From the NCBI RefSeq assembly GCF_042652965.1, contig NZ_JBHSHL010000002.1, forward strand, positions 1-64,000: 64,000 nucleotides of DNA, written 5' to 3'. This document shows, piece after piece, positions 18,178 to 26,857 of the stretch. The notes under the pieces are model-generated. The model ran no database searches. It saw nothing but the letters and a program-made list of their open reading frames with translations, and had not been told where the DNA came from. Source of the DNA: Filifactor villosus. Lineage in GTDB: Bacteria > Bacillota > Clostridia > Peptostreptococcales > Filifactoraceae. Every line of letters starts with the position of its first letter. Within the stretch, counting starts at the first letter, position 1. The translations under genes were made by a program, and so were the position numbers.

Positions 18178-18462
18178 TTACTCAACAATAGCCAAAATAT
18201 CACTTTGTCTTAAGATGATGTATTCTTCTCCATCCACCTTGACTTCAGTTCCCGCGTATTTTGAGAACAGTACCTTGTTGCCTTTTACAACTTCCATCTT
18301 AACTTCTTTGCCATCCACGACTCCTCCGGGTCCCACTTCAACGACTTCCGCGATCTGAGGTTGCTCCTTCGCCGAACCTGTAAGGATGATCCCGCTCTTT
18401 GTCTTTTCTTCCGCTTCAAGCATTTGGATTACAACTCTGTCAGCCAATGGTCTGATCTTCAT
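18178..18462 (-). CDS. groS: Co-chaperonin GroES (10 kDa)
   Basis: A 94-residue protein with the typical start MKIRPLADRVVIQ, mobile loop EEKTKSGIILTGSAKE, and C-terminal VDGEEYIILRQSDILA. It caps the GroEL cylinder. It is first gene of the groESL operon, with AAGGAGGAT before the ATG and promoter plus CIRCE about 150 bp upstream. Confidence 0.99.
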   Translation of the reverse strand: MKIRPLADRVVIQMLEAEEKTKSGIILTGSAKEQPQIAEVVEVGPGGVVDGKEVKMEVVKGNKVLFSKYAGTEVKVDGEEYIILRQSDILAIVE

Positions 18463-18608
18463 AGATAATATCCTCCTTTAACACTAAGTTATACTGTGAT
18501 AAGCCCTCCAACCTCCCCTGTGCCGATCGGGTCTCATCGGAAGCCCGTTCGTCTCCGAGTAGCTGAGATCTCGTTATTTAACGCTTTTGGTCATCTTTTT
18601 CCAAAATA

Positions 18609-18635
18609 TTAGCACTCATTCTTGTTGAGTGCTAA
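18609..18635. promoter_or_regulatory. CIRCE operator (HrcA site)
   Basis: TTAGCACTC-N9-GAGTGCTAA, a perfect CIRCE inverted repeat. It lies just downstream of the groESL promoter, so HrcA binding would repress transcription until heat stress. Confidence 0.97.
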
Positions 18636-18645
18636 CTCTATTCCT

Positions 18646-18674
18646 ATCATACCGAAAAATCTATAGGATTGCAA
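18646..18674 (-). promoter_or_regulatory. groESL promoter
   Basis: On the minus strand TTGCAA-N17-TATGAT, with the CIRCE repeat directly after the -10 element. Confidence 0.8.
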
Positions 18675-18744
18675 GTATTTTTTTGTATATTTTTTCTCCC
18701 TCTCAATTTGAAAAATTCGTTCCCGCAGGTTCTATGGACGCACC

Positions 18745-18870
18745 CTCAAAGTCAGACTTGCGTTCTTCCTTCGGTTTTATGAAATAAGAAGATTTGTCGT
18801 ATCAACGTTTTCAGGGATTTCATCCTTCGTACAGAATGGATTTTATACGGATTGTTCCAATGATGTGATA
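18745..18870. repeat. Repeat family B copy (reverse, eroded)
   Basis: It contains CGGTTTTATGAAATAAGAAG, TCAACGTTTTCAGGGATTTC and CATCCTTCGTACAGAATGG, in the reverse order of other B copies. Terminal ends are lost. Confidence 0.5.
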
Positions 18871-18940
18871 TCCCCCTGTACTATTTCCCGCTTTTCAACC
18901 GAAGAACATTCGACCTTGTCCTATAGACAAGCAGCCTTTC

Positions 18941-20050
18941 TCAGTCTGTGCTTACTTTACAGGCCGTATATTCACGGTAGCCGACGACCGCCTTGTAGTA
19001 TCCGCTCAGTTCCCTGTTCAGTTCCTCATCATCCGTATCGATCCTCAGGGGAGCACCTTGGAGTTCGGCAAGTTTCATCTTGGTCGCTACGATAACGATG
19101 TTCTCCCTTCCTACCTCCCGAAGCACCTCAGGGGTAAGCTGCTGATTGCCCCGCCCGAACAAAAATCCTTGTCCTCCCGTAACCGTGACGATGAGCTTGG
19201 TTCTTCTTCCCTTGATCCTCTCTATGATCTTTTCTCCGTAGACATCGTTTTCAACCAATTTTCGATTATAGATAAGGTCCACTCCGATCAAGGTGTTTTG
19301 AAGATCCAGATAGTGCATGATCCCCGCCGTCGTCGTTCCCGCCCCTATGAGATAGTAGGTATCCTCCTCCATATCTTCGATGATCTGGTGGGCGATGGCA
19401 TCCGCATTGGCAAGCTCCGATAAGGGCGAGGGAGCCTTGCGGTTCTGGGTATAACGTTTTTCCACAGGGAGTTTGAGGTATCCGTAGAGTTTGGTATATA
19501 TCCTGCCCCTTCGATATTCTTCCTCATCGATATCCAGAACCTCCTCGTCCTTTGTTGATCTGATCTCCCCCTTGAGAAACAGGAGAGCCAACCTTCCCGC
19601 CATCTTCGGAGAGATCGCATAGACGGGCGAGTGGATCTTAACTCCCGAAGGAATGCCCAGCACGGTTACATCGGTACCTAGTGCCTGATAGATGTTTCTC
19701 GCCGTTCCGTCCCCTCCCGCAAAGAGGATGAGATCGACCCCTTCTTCCTTCAGTACCCGCGCAAGCTCCAAGGTGTCCTCCTGCGTCGTATCGTCTCCTT
19801 CATCTCTCAGGATCACGGTCCGAAACCCCAGCTCCTGTGCTGCGCTGCCTCCCATGTCTCCTCCTGCGGTGTATACAAGGAGTTCCTCTCTGATAGGTTC
19901 CAGTTCTTCCAGAGCCTTCTTCGTCCTTTCGTTCGACTTGGGAAGAGCTCCTCTTCTTCGAGCCTCTTCCAGGCAACCGTCTGTTCCCTTCAGACCCACA
20001 CTTCCACCCATCCCGGCGATGGGATTGATGATTAAGCCCAATTTTTTCAA
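18941..20050 (-). CDS. ATP-NAD kinase-family protein (AcoX-like)
   Basis: A 369-residue protein opening LGLIINPIAGMGGSVGLKG, with the NAD/diacylglycerol-kinase motif FAGGDGTARN near residue 115 and GIPSGVKIHSPVYA after it. These match the AcoX-like branch of ATP-NAD kinases, longer than housekeeping NadK. It would phosphorylate NAD(H) or a related substrate in the cytosol; actual substrate unknown. The start is TTG with AAGGAGG upstream. A terminator at 20143-20182 separates it from the glycine decarboxylase operon, so it has its own transcript. Confidence 0.82.
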   Translation of the reverse strand: MKKLGLIINPIAGMGGSVGLKGTDGCLEEARRRGALPKSNERTKKALEELEPIREELLVYTAGGDMGGSAAQELGFRTVILRDEGDDTTQEDTLELARVLKEEGVDLILFAGGDGTARNIYQALGTDVTVLGIPSGVKIHSPVYAISPKMAGRLALLFLKGEIRSTKDEEVLDIDEEEYRRGRIYTKLYGYLKLPVEKRYTQNRKAPSPLSELANADAIAHQIIEDMEEDTYYLIGAGTTTAGIMHYLDLQNTLIGVDLIYNRKLVENDVYGEKIIERIKGRRTKLIVTVTGGQGFLFGRGNQQLTPEVLREVGRENIVIVATKMKLAELQGAPLRIDTDDEELNRELSGYYKAVVGYREYTACKVSTD

Positions 20051-20142
20051 AACGCTACCTCCTTCTGTACAGCCTGCTTTTTGATAACATCCAATCGAAG
20101 GTATCCCTCATCATTCACAAAGGCGTGTACACTTCTTCTTTG

Positions 20143-20182
20143 AAAAAGATCAAGGCCGCTCGAATAAAACAGCCTTGATCTT
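20143..20182 (-). terminator. Terminator after gcvPB
   Basis: AAGATCAAGGC pairs with GCCTTGATCTT, with TTTTTC following on the minus strand. Confidence 0.8.
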
Positions 20183-20190
20183 CTATTTAG

Positions 20191-20294
20191 TACTACTTTC
20201 TGTTTGAAATGTCGGTTATATCATTATCGAAAAACACCTTGGAGAATGATATGTTTGAAAGCATCCGACCTGCTGATCCAAACGGATGATAGTA
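20191..20294. repeat. Repeat family C copy
   Basis: TACTACTTTCTGTTTGAAATG to GATAGTA, 104 bp, flanked by TAG and TAA. The internal TTTGAAAGCATCCGACCTG matches other C copies. Confidence 0.7.
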
Positions 20295-20307
20295 TAACAA
20301 ACCTAAC

Positions 20308-21870
20308 TTATTTGTATTTTCTGAGATATACCTTCCAAGTGGTCGCCCATTGCTCAGGATCATCCACTCCCGACTCATCGACCTGATGGGTCACACTGCG
20401 ATGAGGTGCGGTTTTTATAATCTCGGGATTTTCCCTCGCTTCCTTAAAGATATGCTTCAAGGTAGCAACATATTCATCCAGGTCCTTCTTCGACGGTGTC
20501 TCCGTAGGCTCCAAGGTGGCAGGCTCCGGTAGGTAGAAGGGGTGGTGAGAGGTCCAGTAGTGCATACCGAAGTCCATCATCCTTCTTTGAATATCCAAGG
20601 TGCCGATTCCCGTTTCCTTCGTAAGGTTCTCCACCGAGTATCTTGTCTGCTCGATCCTCTGATTGTTTCCATCCTCATAGTACGCCGTAACCTCAGGCAG
20701 TTCCATCAACTTCTTGAACAGATAGTTGTTGTTGAGTACAGCTGTCTTCGCCACCTGATACAGTCCTTCTCCACCCAAACTTCTGATCCAGCAGTAGGAC
20801 TTGAGGATGACGGGTGCCACTCCCATCCACTCTCGGACCTTGCCCACGCCGTTGGGATTGGAGCAGATTTCATAGTTGAGGAAGTATTTTTCTCCGTCGT
20901 AGTCCACTACAGGTGCCGGCAGGTACTGTACCAACTCCGCCTTCACTCCCGTAGCTCCGCAGGCGGGGCCTCCGCAACCGTGAGGAGTGGAGAAGGTCTT
21001 ATGCAGGTTGAAGAAACACATGTCGAAACCCGCATCCCTCGCTCTGGTAACCCCGAGAAGTCCGTTCGCATTTGCCTGGTCGTAACCGCAAAGCCCTCCT
21101 ACGGAGTGGATGTAGTCGACAAACTCCTTGACTCTTCCGTTGTATACTCCCGTATCTTCGGGGTTTGCAACGATGTAACCCGCCGTCTTTTCGGATGCGA
21201 CCGCCTTCAACTGTTCCAGGTCGGGCAGTCCCGTGATCGGATCGGGCTGGAGATAAACGATCTTGAAGCCCTTGGTCGCCGGTGCCGCCGCATCCGACGG
21301 GTGGGAATACAAGGTCGTGATGATCTCATCCCTGTCTTCTCCCCTGTCCTTGAAGTACGAGTGCATCACCGATGCCATCGCCAGAGCTCCCTGGGATCCT
21401 CCCCCCGGTTGGAAGGTGAAGCGATCCATTCCGGAGATCTCGCACATATATCTGTCCGTTTCGTAGAAAATCTGAAGCATTCCCTGAACGGTCTCCTCCG
21501 GTTGTGCCGGATGATAGTTGCGGATCAAGCCTGCCAACTGGTCGTTGACCTTAGGGCTGTACTTGACCGTACAAGTCCCCTGGCCGATCTCAATGTTGAC
21601 ATCCGCTCCCAAGGTCTGCTGTGCAAGGCGCGCATAGTGTCGAAGCACCCTGCTCTGAGACATTTCGGGAAGGTTTAGTTTCGTGTTTCTCTTCATCCCC
21701 TCAGGCAGGAGGGCGAAGGGGTCTCCCACCTCGGCTACCACTTCTTCGTTTGCACCGGCTACCAGGATCCCTCTTTCGCCTTCCGTGCTCAGTTCATATA
21801 TGATGGGTTCATCCCATTTTGCTTGATGAAACTTGGTTCTGACTTGTTCACTTCTATCTATTCTTTTCAC
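20308..21870 (-). CDS. gcvPB: Glycine dehydrogenase (decarboxylating) subunit 2
   Basis: A 520-residue PLP enzyme, the lysine-bearing half of the split P-protein. The PLP site is NLHKTFSTPHGCGGPACG, and FTFQPGGGSQGALA forms the cofactor pocket. With GcvPA it decarboxylates glycine and passes the aminomethyl group to H-protein lipoate. The start is GTG with AAAGGAG seven bases before it. At 520 residues it is somewhat longer than the usual 480-490. It follows gcvPA by 24 bp. gcvT and gcvH are not in the window. Confidence 0.95.
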   Translation of the reverse strand: MKRIDRSEQVRTKFHQAKWDEPIIYELSTEGERGILVAGANEEVVAEVGDPFALLPEGMKRNTKLNLPEMSQSRVLRHYARLAQQTLGADVNIEIGQGTCTVKYSPKVNDQLAGLIRNYHPAQPEETVQGMLQIFYETDRYMCEISGMDRFTFQPGGGSQGALAMASVMHSYFKDRGEDRDEIITTLYSHPSDAAAPATKGFKIVYLQPDPITGLPDLEQLKAVASEKTAGYIVANPEDTGVYNGRVKEFVDYIHSVGGLCGYDQANANGLLGVTRARDAGFDMCFFNLHKTFSTPHGCGGPACGATGVKAELVQYLPAPVVDYDGEKYFLNYEICSNPNGVGKVREWMGVAPVILKSYCWIRSLGGEGLYQVAKTAVLNNNYLFKKLMELPEVTAYYEDGNNQRIEQTRYSVENLTKETGIGTLDIQRRMMDFGMHYWTSHHPFYLPEPATLEPTETPSKKDLDEYVATLKHIFKEARENPEIIKTAPHRSVTHQVDESGVDDPEQWATTWKVYLRKYK

Positions 21871-21894
21871 GGTATCACTCCTTTGCGAACTAAA

Positions 21895-23286
21895 CTATTG
21901 AACGATCTTTGCAAGAGCAGCTGCCAAACGATCGATATCTTCTTTTGTATGGATCTCGGTTACACAAAACAGAGCCCTCTCCTTAAACTGTGGGAACATT
22001 TCGCCGAGATCTCTTCCTCCAAAAATTCCTTCTTCCAACAATTTTCGGTTGATTTCCTCCACCTTTTTGCCCGTCTTGGAGAAGTCTACGACAAACTCTT
22101 TGAAGAAGGCCCCTTGAAGCTTGTTAGCAACCACTCCGGGCACTTCATTCAGTTTCTTGACCGCATACTGTGCATTGTGCATGATGGTCTGTCCGACTTC
22201 AAACATTCCCTGCGGTCCCATCGTTGCAAGATAGACCCCCGCCGTGATCCCCCACAGCGCCGTCTGGGTTCCTACGTATTCTTTTCCGTGCTCTCTGTGA
22301 TGTCCGAAGGAAGTTCTGTCATAAGCGACATCGGCAAAACCGTACTCTCCTTTCTCGCTCGTCGGAACAATACCGAAGAGTCTCGAAGGAAACTCCATTA
22401 CAAACTTTTCCTCATCGCGTGTCGCCATAAAGCCGGACTGTCCGCCTCCATAGTTCATATGGATTCCTAAGGGTTGCAGATCTCCGCAGACGATATCCGC
22501 CCCGTAGCTTGGAGGTGTTGCAAGCACACCAAGAGAAATAGGATCGATCCCCACCAGACTCAAACCGCCGACCTCGTGGACCATGTCCGAGATCTTCTGT
22601 CCGTTGGGCTCTATCACGCCGAGGTAGTTCGGATTTTCAAAATAGACCCCCGCCGTCTTGTCGCTGAGTTTCGACTTCAGATCATCCAAGTCGATCTCGC
22701 CTCTTTCGTTGCACTTTACACTCACGAAGTCGATGCAGCAACCCGCATAGTTTTTCATGACCAAGCGTTTCTCAGGGTTTAGAATCTCGGGAATGATCAC
22801 TTCCGGACGATCCGTGATCCTCTGTGCCATCCTTACCGTCGTAGCTGCCGCCTGAGACCAGTCCATCGTGGGAACGTTCACAACGTCCATATCCACGAGC
22901 TCCGCCACCATACTCGCATACTCAAACAGCGACTGGAAGCGTCCTTCATCGTTGTAGGGTTCTCCTCCATAAGCGGTCATAAACTCTCCCTTACCGTTGA
23001 TCTCATCGCAGATCGCAGGTACATAGTGTTGCCAGCAACCTCCTCCCAAGAAGTTCAAGTTGTCTTTGCAGTCCACGTCCTTCTTGAGCAGACCCTCGAC
23101 ATGTCTTCTAAGCTCATACTCCGAGCCGAAGGCCTTGGGCAGGTTCATCGTCTCCTTTAACTTCAATATTTCGGGAACATTTTTGTGCAGCTCTTCCAAA
23201 GAGCTCATCCCTATTTCCTTGAGCATTTCTTCTTGGATCTCCGGAACCGAATTCGGTATATACGGATGGCTTTCAAATCCTCTCAT
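21895..23286 (-). CDS. gcvPA: Glycine dehydrogenase (decarboxylating) subunit 1
   Basis: A 463-residue N-terminal half of the split P-protein. It begins HPYIPNSVPEIQEEML, has NFLGGGCWQHYVPA and TAYGGEPYNDEGRFQS, and later GREHGKEYVGTQT-like sequence (HHREHGKEYVGTQTALWGIT). It pairs with GcvPB. AAAGGAGG lies upstream of the ATG. It stands between an SDR gene and gcvPB in an operon that appears to be sigma-54 driven, which is unusual for a housekeeping glycine cleavage gene. Confidence 0.95.
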   Translation of the reverse strand: MRGFESHPYIPNSVPEIQEEMLKEIGMSSLEELHKNVPEILKLKETMNLPKAFGSEYELRRHVEGLLKKDVDCKDNLNFLGGGCWQHYVPAICDEINGKGEFMTAYGGEPYNDEGRFQSLFEYASMVAELVDMDVVNVPTMDWSQAAATTVRMAQRITDRPEVIIPEILNPEKRLVMKNYAGCCIDFVSVKCNERGEIDLDDLKSKLSDKTAGVYFENPNYLGVIEPNGQKISDMVHEVGGLSLVGIDPISLGVLATPPSYGADIVCGDLQPLGIHMNYGGGQSGFMATRDEEKFVMEFPSRLFGIVPTSEKGEYGFADVAYDRTSFGHHREHGKEYVGTQTALWGITAGVYLATMGPQGMFEVGQTIMHNAQYAVKKLNEVPGVVANKLQGAFFKEFVVDFSKTGKKVEEINRKLLEEGIFGGRDLGEMFPQFKERALFCVTEIHTKEDIDRLAAALAKIVQ

Positions 23287-23317
23287 CTTAACATTTCCTC
23301 CTTTAAACTCCTTTTAT

Positions 23318-24115
23318 TTATGCAATTCCGCCGCCATCTACAACAAGGGCGGCACCTGTTACCCAACTTGACAGATCACTCGCCAAAAACAGCACGGCAT
23401 TGGCGATGTCTTCCGGCATACCGATCCTCGCCAGAGGTCTGCCGACTCCGCAATCTTTGAGATAGTCTTCCATATCGGCATTGTCTTCCTTGACGACTCC
23501 CGTCTGTCTTCCCTCATCTCGGAGCATTGCCGTATCGGTATCTCCGGGATTTACGCTGTTGACGCGGATATTGTCTTTTCCGTGGTCGATCGCCATCGCC
23601 CTGGTGACATTGACGATGCCTCCTTTGACCGCACAGTAAGCGACCGCCTGATCTCCTCCCTTAAGTCCCCAACCGGAACCCGTGTTGATAATACTTCCTC
23701 CGCCATTTTTCTTCATCACGGGGATGATGTACTTGGAGCAGAGGAAGAGCCCCTTGAGACCCACGTCGAGAACAAAGTCCCACTCCTTCTCGCTGAGTTC
23801 AGGCATCGTCTTTCGGACCGTGACCCCCGCATTGTTGTGGAGGATATCGATATGTCCATACTTATCGACGATGGCATCCACCGTCTGCTTGACCTGTTCC
23901 TCATCGGTCACATCGCACTTGTAGAACGAGGCCTCGCGTCCCGCAGCCCTGATCTCGGCGGCAGCCTCTTCTCCCTTGTCGCTCACATCGAGGATGACCA
24001 CACTTGCCCCATAGGCCGATAAGAGCTGAGCGACCCCAAGTCCGATCCCCGAGCTTGCTCCCGTGATCACGGCTACCTTTTCACTGAGATTCAACACATC
24101 TTTTTTCTGTAACAT
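23318..24115 (-). CDS. Short-chain dehydrogenase/reductase
   Basis: A 265-residue SDR. The dinucleotide motif TGASSGIG is near residue 20, D-V follows strand 2 (VVILDVSD, suggesting NAD preference), NNAG is at about 95, and the catalytic S...YxxxK appears as NTGSGWG...YCAVKGG. It ends in LVVDGGGIA. AGGAGG precedes the ATG. It is first gene of the SDR-gcvPA-gcvPB operon, 31 bp before gcvPA. Substrate unknown; a hydroxy-amino acid (serine or threonine type) that would yield glycine or an aminoketone is plausible but only inferred from context. Confidence 0.85.
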   Translation of the reverse strand: MLQKKDVLNLSEKVAVITGASSGIGLGVAQLLSAYGASVVILDVSDKGEEAAAEIRAAGREASFYKCDVTDEEQVKQTVDAIVDKYGHIDILHNNAGVTVRKTMPELSEKEWDFVLDVGLKGLFLCSKYIIPVMKKNGGGSIINTGSGWGLKGGDQAVAYCAVKGGIVNVTRAMAIDHGKDNIRVNSVNPGDTDTAMLRDEGRQTGVVKEDNADMEDYLKDCGVGRPLARIGMPEDIANAVLFLASDLSSWVTGAALVVDGGGIA

Positions 24116-24275
24116 AGTTTCTTCCTCCTATTCTTATGTAAACTCTGAATTTTACCCTTATACCGCAGATGAAGAACAAGCCCCCAACTATGGACAGGCT
24201 GTCTTCGACAAACATCGCCTGATTCGTTTGACAAGTCGACCGAAAGACAATGTCTTTTATCTGCTTTAATAATAA

Positions 24276-24290
24276 GCAATATTCATACCA
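24276..24290 (-). promoter_or_regulatory. Sigma-54 promoter for SDR-gcvPA-gcvPB
   Basis: On the minus strand TGGTATGAATATTGC: GG and GC are at exact -24/-12 spacing with pyrimidines in the tolerated positions. It lies about 160 bp before the SDR start. Confidence 0.72.
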
Positions 24291-24530
24291 ATTTTATGAA
24301 GAGCACTTTCATAATGATATTTTCCGGAACACGACAGACCCTATACCTTCTTATCTTGATACCCTCAAAATTCGTTATTCCTATCAAAAAACCTGATTTT
24401 TTCGTTCTTTCCGCTGTCCTCCTTTACAAAAACAACAAATCTACAACCCGCTTTTCTTCTCTTTCAGACAAAATCCCTCGACCTTCTTCTTCCCGGGAAG
24501 TCGTTGATAGTCTCCTTTGAGTTTGTCATT

Positions 24531-24546
24531 TGTCAAATCATTGACA
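24531..24546. promoter_or_regulatory. Candidate enhancer site for activator 2
   Basis: Perfect inverted repeat TGTCAA-ATCA-TTGACA, with more TTGTCA half-sites on both sides. It lies about 240 bp upstream of the divergent sigma-54 promoter and overlaps the activator's own upstream region, allowing autoregulation. The same half-sites recur at 26458-26497. Confidence 0.6.
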
Positions 24547-24561
24547 CCTTATATCAAAAAC

Positions 24562-24591
24562 TTGTCACACCCTCTCCGACTGTGATATACT
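24562..24591 (+). promoter_or_regulatory. Promoter of sigma-54 activator 2
   Basis: TTGTCA-N18-TATACT, 74 bp before the ATG at 24665. The -35 box is itself one of the TTGTCA half-sites. Confidence 0.6.
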
Positions 24592-24664
24592 TAGTTCATA
24601 CAAGGCAAACGATTTCGGTATCCTTCTTTGAAAAACGTTTATTTGAATTGATAGGAGAATTACT

Positions 24665-26374
24665 ATGTATAACTTGGAAGATGTTCGCCCCCTTATCGAG
24701 CGCTTGGTTCTGGCAATCTCCAACTCCCTAAAGCTGGAAATTGCCATCTTCAACAGTGAAAGTCAACTCTTCTTCTGCACTCCTACCTACTTGAAGAAGA
24801 AGGGCCGTGCGGTACACGCACCCTTTATCGAAGATGTCCTCAACAACGGAAGCATTCTGGTCAACACTCCGGGAGAAATGTCCTCCTGTATCGGTTGTAG
24901 GTTCAAGGACCACTGCCCTTCGACCGTTGAGATCCTCTGTTGTATTCGTGCAGGCACTTCGGTGGTCGGCGTTGCGGATTTTACGTCCTTTACAAAGGAA
25001 GGCCAGAGGCGGATCAACGAAAACACCCCCCTCTACCTCAATACGATCACGGAACTCTCCGCCATGATAGGAGAATTTCTCCTCAATAAAAGCGGAAACC
25101 ACGACTATATCGACATACACAACCTCCTTCAGGAAAGCCTCGAGCTGTCGGGAAACGCCGTAATCCTCGCAGATTCTCACGGAGCTATTATCCGCTGCAA
25201 CCAGCTTGCCAACCGTATTCTCAGTCTCTGCGGAACCATTCCCTCTTCTCTGTGGCAGTTGTTTCCCGAATCGGTGGTCAAGAGCATATTGAAGGGCAAT
25301 ACCTTTTTTGAAAAAAACGTTTCATTTTCGACCTTCAAAGCGAAGATCTCTACAAAACCCGTGTTCAGTAACAATCGGCTTTCAGGCATCCTGATCCGTT
25401 TCTCGGATGAGATCTATGAACAGGCCGGGCCTTCAAGCACCATCCACCCCATCATTGGAGAGAGCAGCGACATCGAAACCGTCCAAAAACTTATCTCCAA
25501 GCTCGCCAACAGCCCTACACCCATCCTGATCACGGGAGAGACAGGAACCGGCAAAGAGCTTGTGGCAAGGTCGATCCACGAGCAGAGCAAGAGAAAAAAG
25601 TACCCCTTCGTCGCCATCAACTGTTCGGGTATCCCCGAAAACCTCTTTGAAAGTGAACTCTTCGGCTACGAAGAAGGTTCTTTCACCGGAGCAAAAAAGG
25701 GCGGAAAGCCCGGAAAGTTCGAGATGGCACAGGGAGGGACCCTCTTCCTCGATGAGCTTGGAGAAATGCCTCTGTCCATGCAACCCAAACTTCTTAGAGT
25801 TCTTCAAGAGTACGAACTGGAAAGGGTCGGATCGACCAAAAAGATCCAGCTCGATATCCGCATCATCGCCGCCACCAACCAAAACCTGCGTGAGATGATC
25901 CAAAAAGGAAGTTTTCGCGAGGACCTCTTCTATCGGATCGGTGTCATCCAAATGGAGCTTCCTCCCTTGAGAAAGAGAAGGGAGGACATTCTGCCGATCA
26001 GTTTGAACTATATCGAGGCCTTGAAAGAAAAACTCGACACCCCCCTGAAATACATCGGAAAGGACGTGGAGGACTTCTTCCTCGCCTACGATTGGCCGGG
26101 CAACGTGCGAGAACTTCAAAACGTGGTCGAATATGCCGCCAACCTCTGCTATGACGAAACTATGACCTTGAAAGATCTTCCGGAGTACGTCGTCAACAAG
26201 GTCGGAAACGCACGCTCCCGCAACTACGAAGATGAAAAAAGCGAGAAGGAGCAGATCGATGAACTCCTGGATCGCTACGGCTATACCCTCGAAGGCAAGA
26301 AACAGGTCGCCAAGCTCCTGGGCATCAGCCTGCGTACCCTGTACCGCAAGCTCAGCAAGTCCAAACCTTCCTAA
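24665..26374 (+). CDS. Sigma-54-dependent transcriptional activator 2
   Basis: A 569-residue enhancer-binding protein. The N-terminal sensor (1-150) holds a cysteine cluster CIGCRFKDHC followed by CC, of a kind that could bind metal or an iron-sulfur cluster. A PAS domain covers about 160-260. The AAA+ domain has GETGTGKE, GSFTGA, TLFLDELGEM and WPGNVREL, and a Fis-type helix-turn-helix ends the protein (GKKQVAKLLGISLRTLYRK). GGAG lies upstream of the ATG. It diverges from the SDR-gcvP operon and is followed by NhaC 2; both have sigma-54 promoters and TGTCA-type sites, so it probably controls both. Confidence 0.92.
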   Translation: MYNLEDVRPLIERLVLAISNSLKLEIAIFNSESQLFFCTPTYLKKKGRAVHAPFIEDVLNNGSILVNTPGEMSSCIGCRFKDHCPSTVEILCCIRAGTSVVGVADFTSFTKEGQRRINENTPLYLNTITELSAMIGEFLLNKSGNHDYIDIHNLLQESLELSGNAVILADSHGAIIRCNQLANRILSLCGTIPSSLWQLFPESVVKSILKGNTFFEKNVSFSTFKAKISTKPVFSNNRLSGILIRFSDEIYEQAGPSSTIHPIIGESSDIETVQKLISKLANSPTPILITGETGTGKELVARSIHEQSKRKKYPFVAINCSGIPENLFESELFGYEEGSFTGAKKGGKPGKFEMAQGGTLFLDELGEMPLSMQPKLLRVLQEYELERVGSTKKIQLDIRIIAATNQNLREMIQKGSFREDLFYRIGVIQMELPPLRKRREDILPISLNYIEALKEKLDTPLKYIGKDVEDFFLAYDWPGNVRELQNVVEYAANLCYDETMTLKDLPEYVVNKVGNARSRNYEDEKSEKEQIDELLDRYGYTLEGKKQVAKLLGISLRTLYRKLSKSKPS

Positions 26375-26411
26375 GTTGGTGGCATATTGACGATCCCTTC
26401 TCCAAACATGC

Positions 26412-26445
26412 ACAGAACGGTTATTACAGCCGTTCTGTTTTTTTA
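26412..26445 (+). terminator. Terminator of activator 2
   Basis: AGAACGG-ttattacag-CCGTTCT followed by a long T-run. Confidence 0.88.
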
Positions 26446-26457
26446 TTTTTAAATATT

Positions 26458-26497
26458 TTGACAACTGTTCCTTGACAATTGTCAAAATATCTGTCAA
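26458..26497. promoter_or_regulatory. Candidate enhancer sites before NhaC 2
   Basis: Four TTGACA/TGTCAA half-sites, including the perfect 14-bp palindrome TTGACAATTGTCAA at 26472-26485. They lie about 140 bp upstream of the sigma-54 promoter at 26625. Confidence 0.65.
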
Positions 26498-26624
26498 TTT
26501 ATCCTCCTTTTATGTTGCCTGTCAACCTTATACGATATTTTCTCTAAGATTTCGCAAACGAAAGCGTCGTTGTGCATATCTCTTCTTCCACCTCAGGTTT
26601 CTCTTCCGAGAACTTTTCGTATTT

Positions 26625-26639
26625 TGGCATACAACTTGC
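26625..26639 (+). promoter_or_regulatory. Sigma-54 promoter for NhaC 2
   Basis: TGGCATACAACTTGC matches TGGCAY-N5-TTGC with exact spacing. The start of transcription would be near 26651, leaving a leader of about 200 nt. Confidence 0.85.
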
Positions 26640-26780
26640 TCTTATATGAGGCAGGACCCGCGGAAGTCCTACAGTGTAGCTATAACTACGCAGACTGCCT
26701 CTCAAACAGAAGGCTCTTTCATCCGTCACAGGGATGGAAAACTCTCGTTTTTGTTCTATAAGGACTTCCCTAACACTCAA

Positions 26781-26832
26781 GGCGGTGTAATGCAGTTAAA
26801 AAATCAAATTTTTATGCCCGCCCTGCACCGCC
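26781..26832 (+). promoter_or_regulatory. Leader hairpin before NhaC 2
   Basis: GGCGGTG(taat)GCAG can pair with CTGCACCGCC across an A/T-rich loop, ending 26 bases before the start codon. It could affect translation or RNA stability; no known riboswitch was recognised. Confidence 0.4.
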
Positions 26833-26857
26833 GTCATACACCAAGGAGGTTATATCT

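Noticed and set aside
20542..21678. 378-codon open frame opposite gcvPB
   Set aside because: Antisense shadow of gcvPB with no family features.
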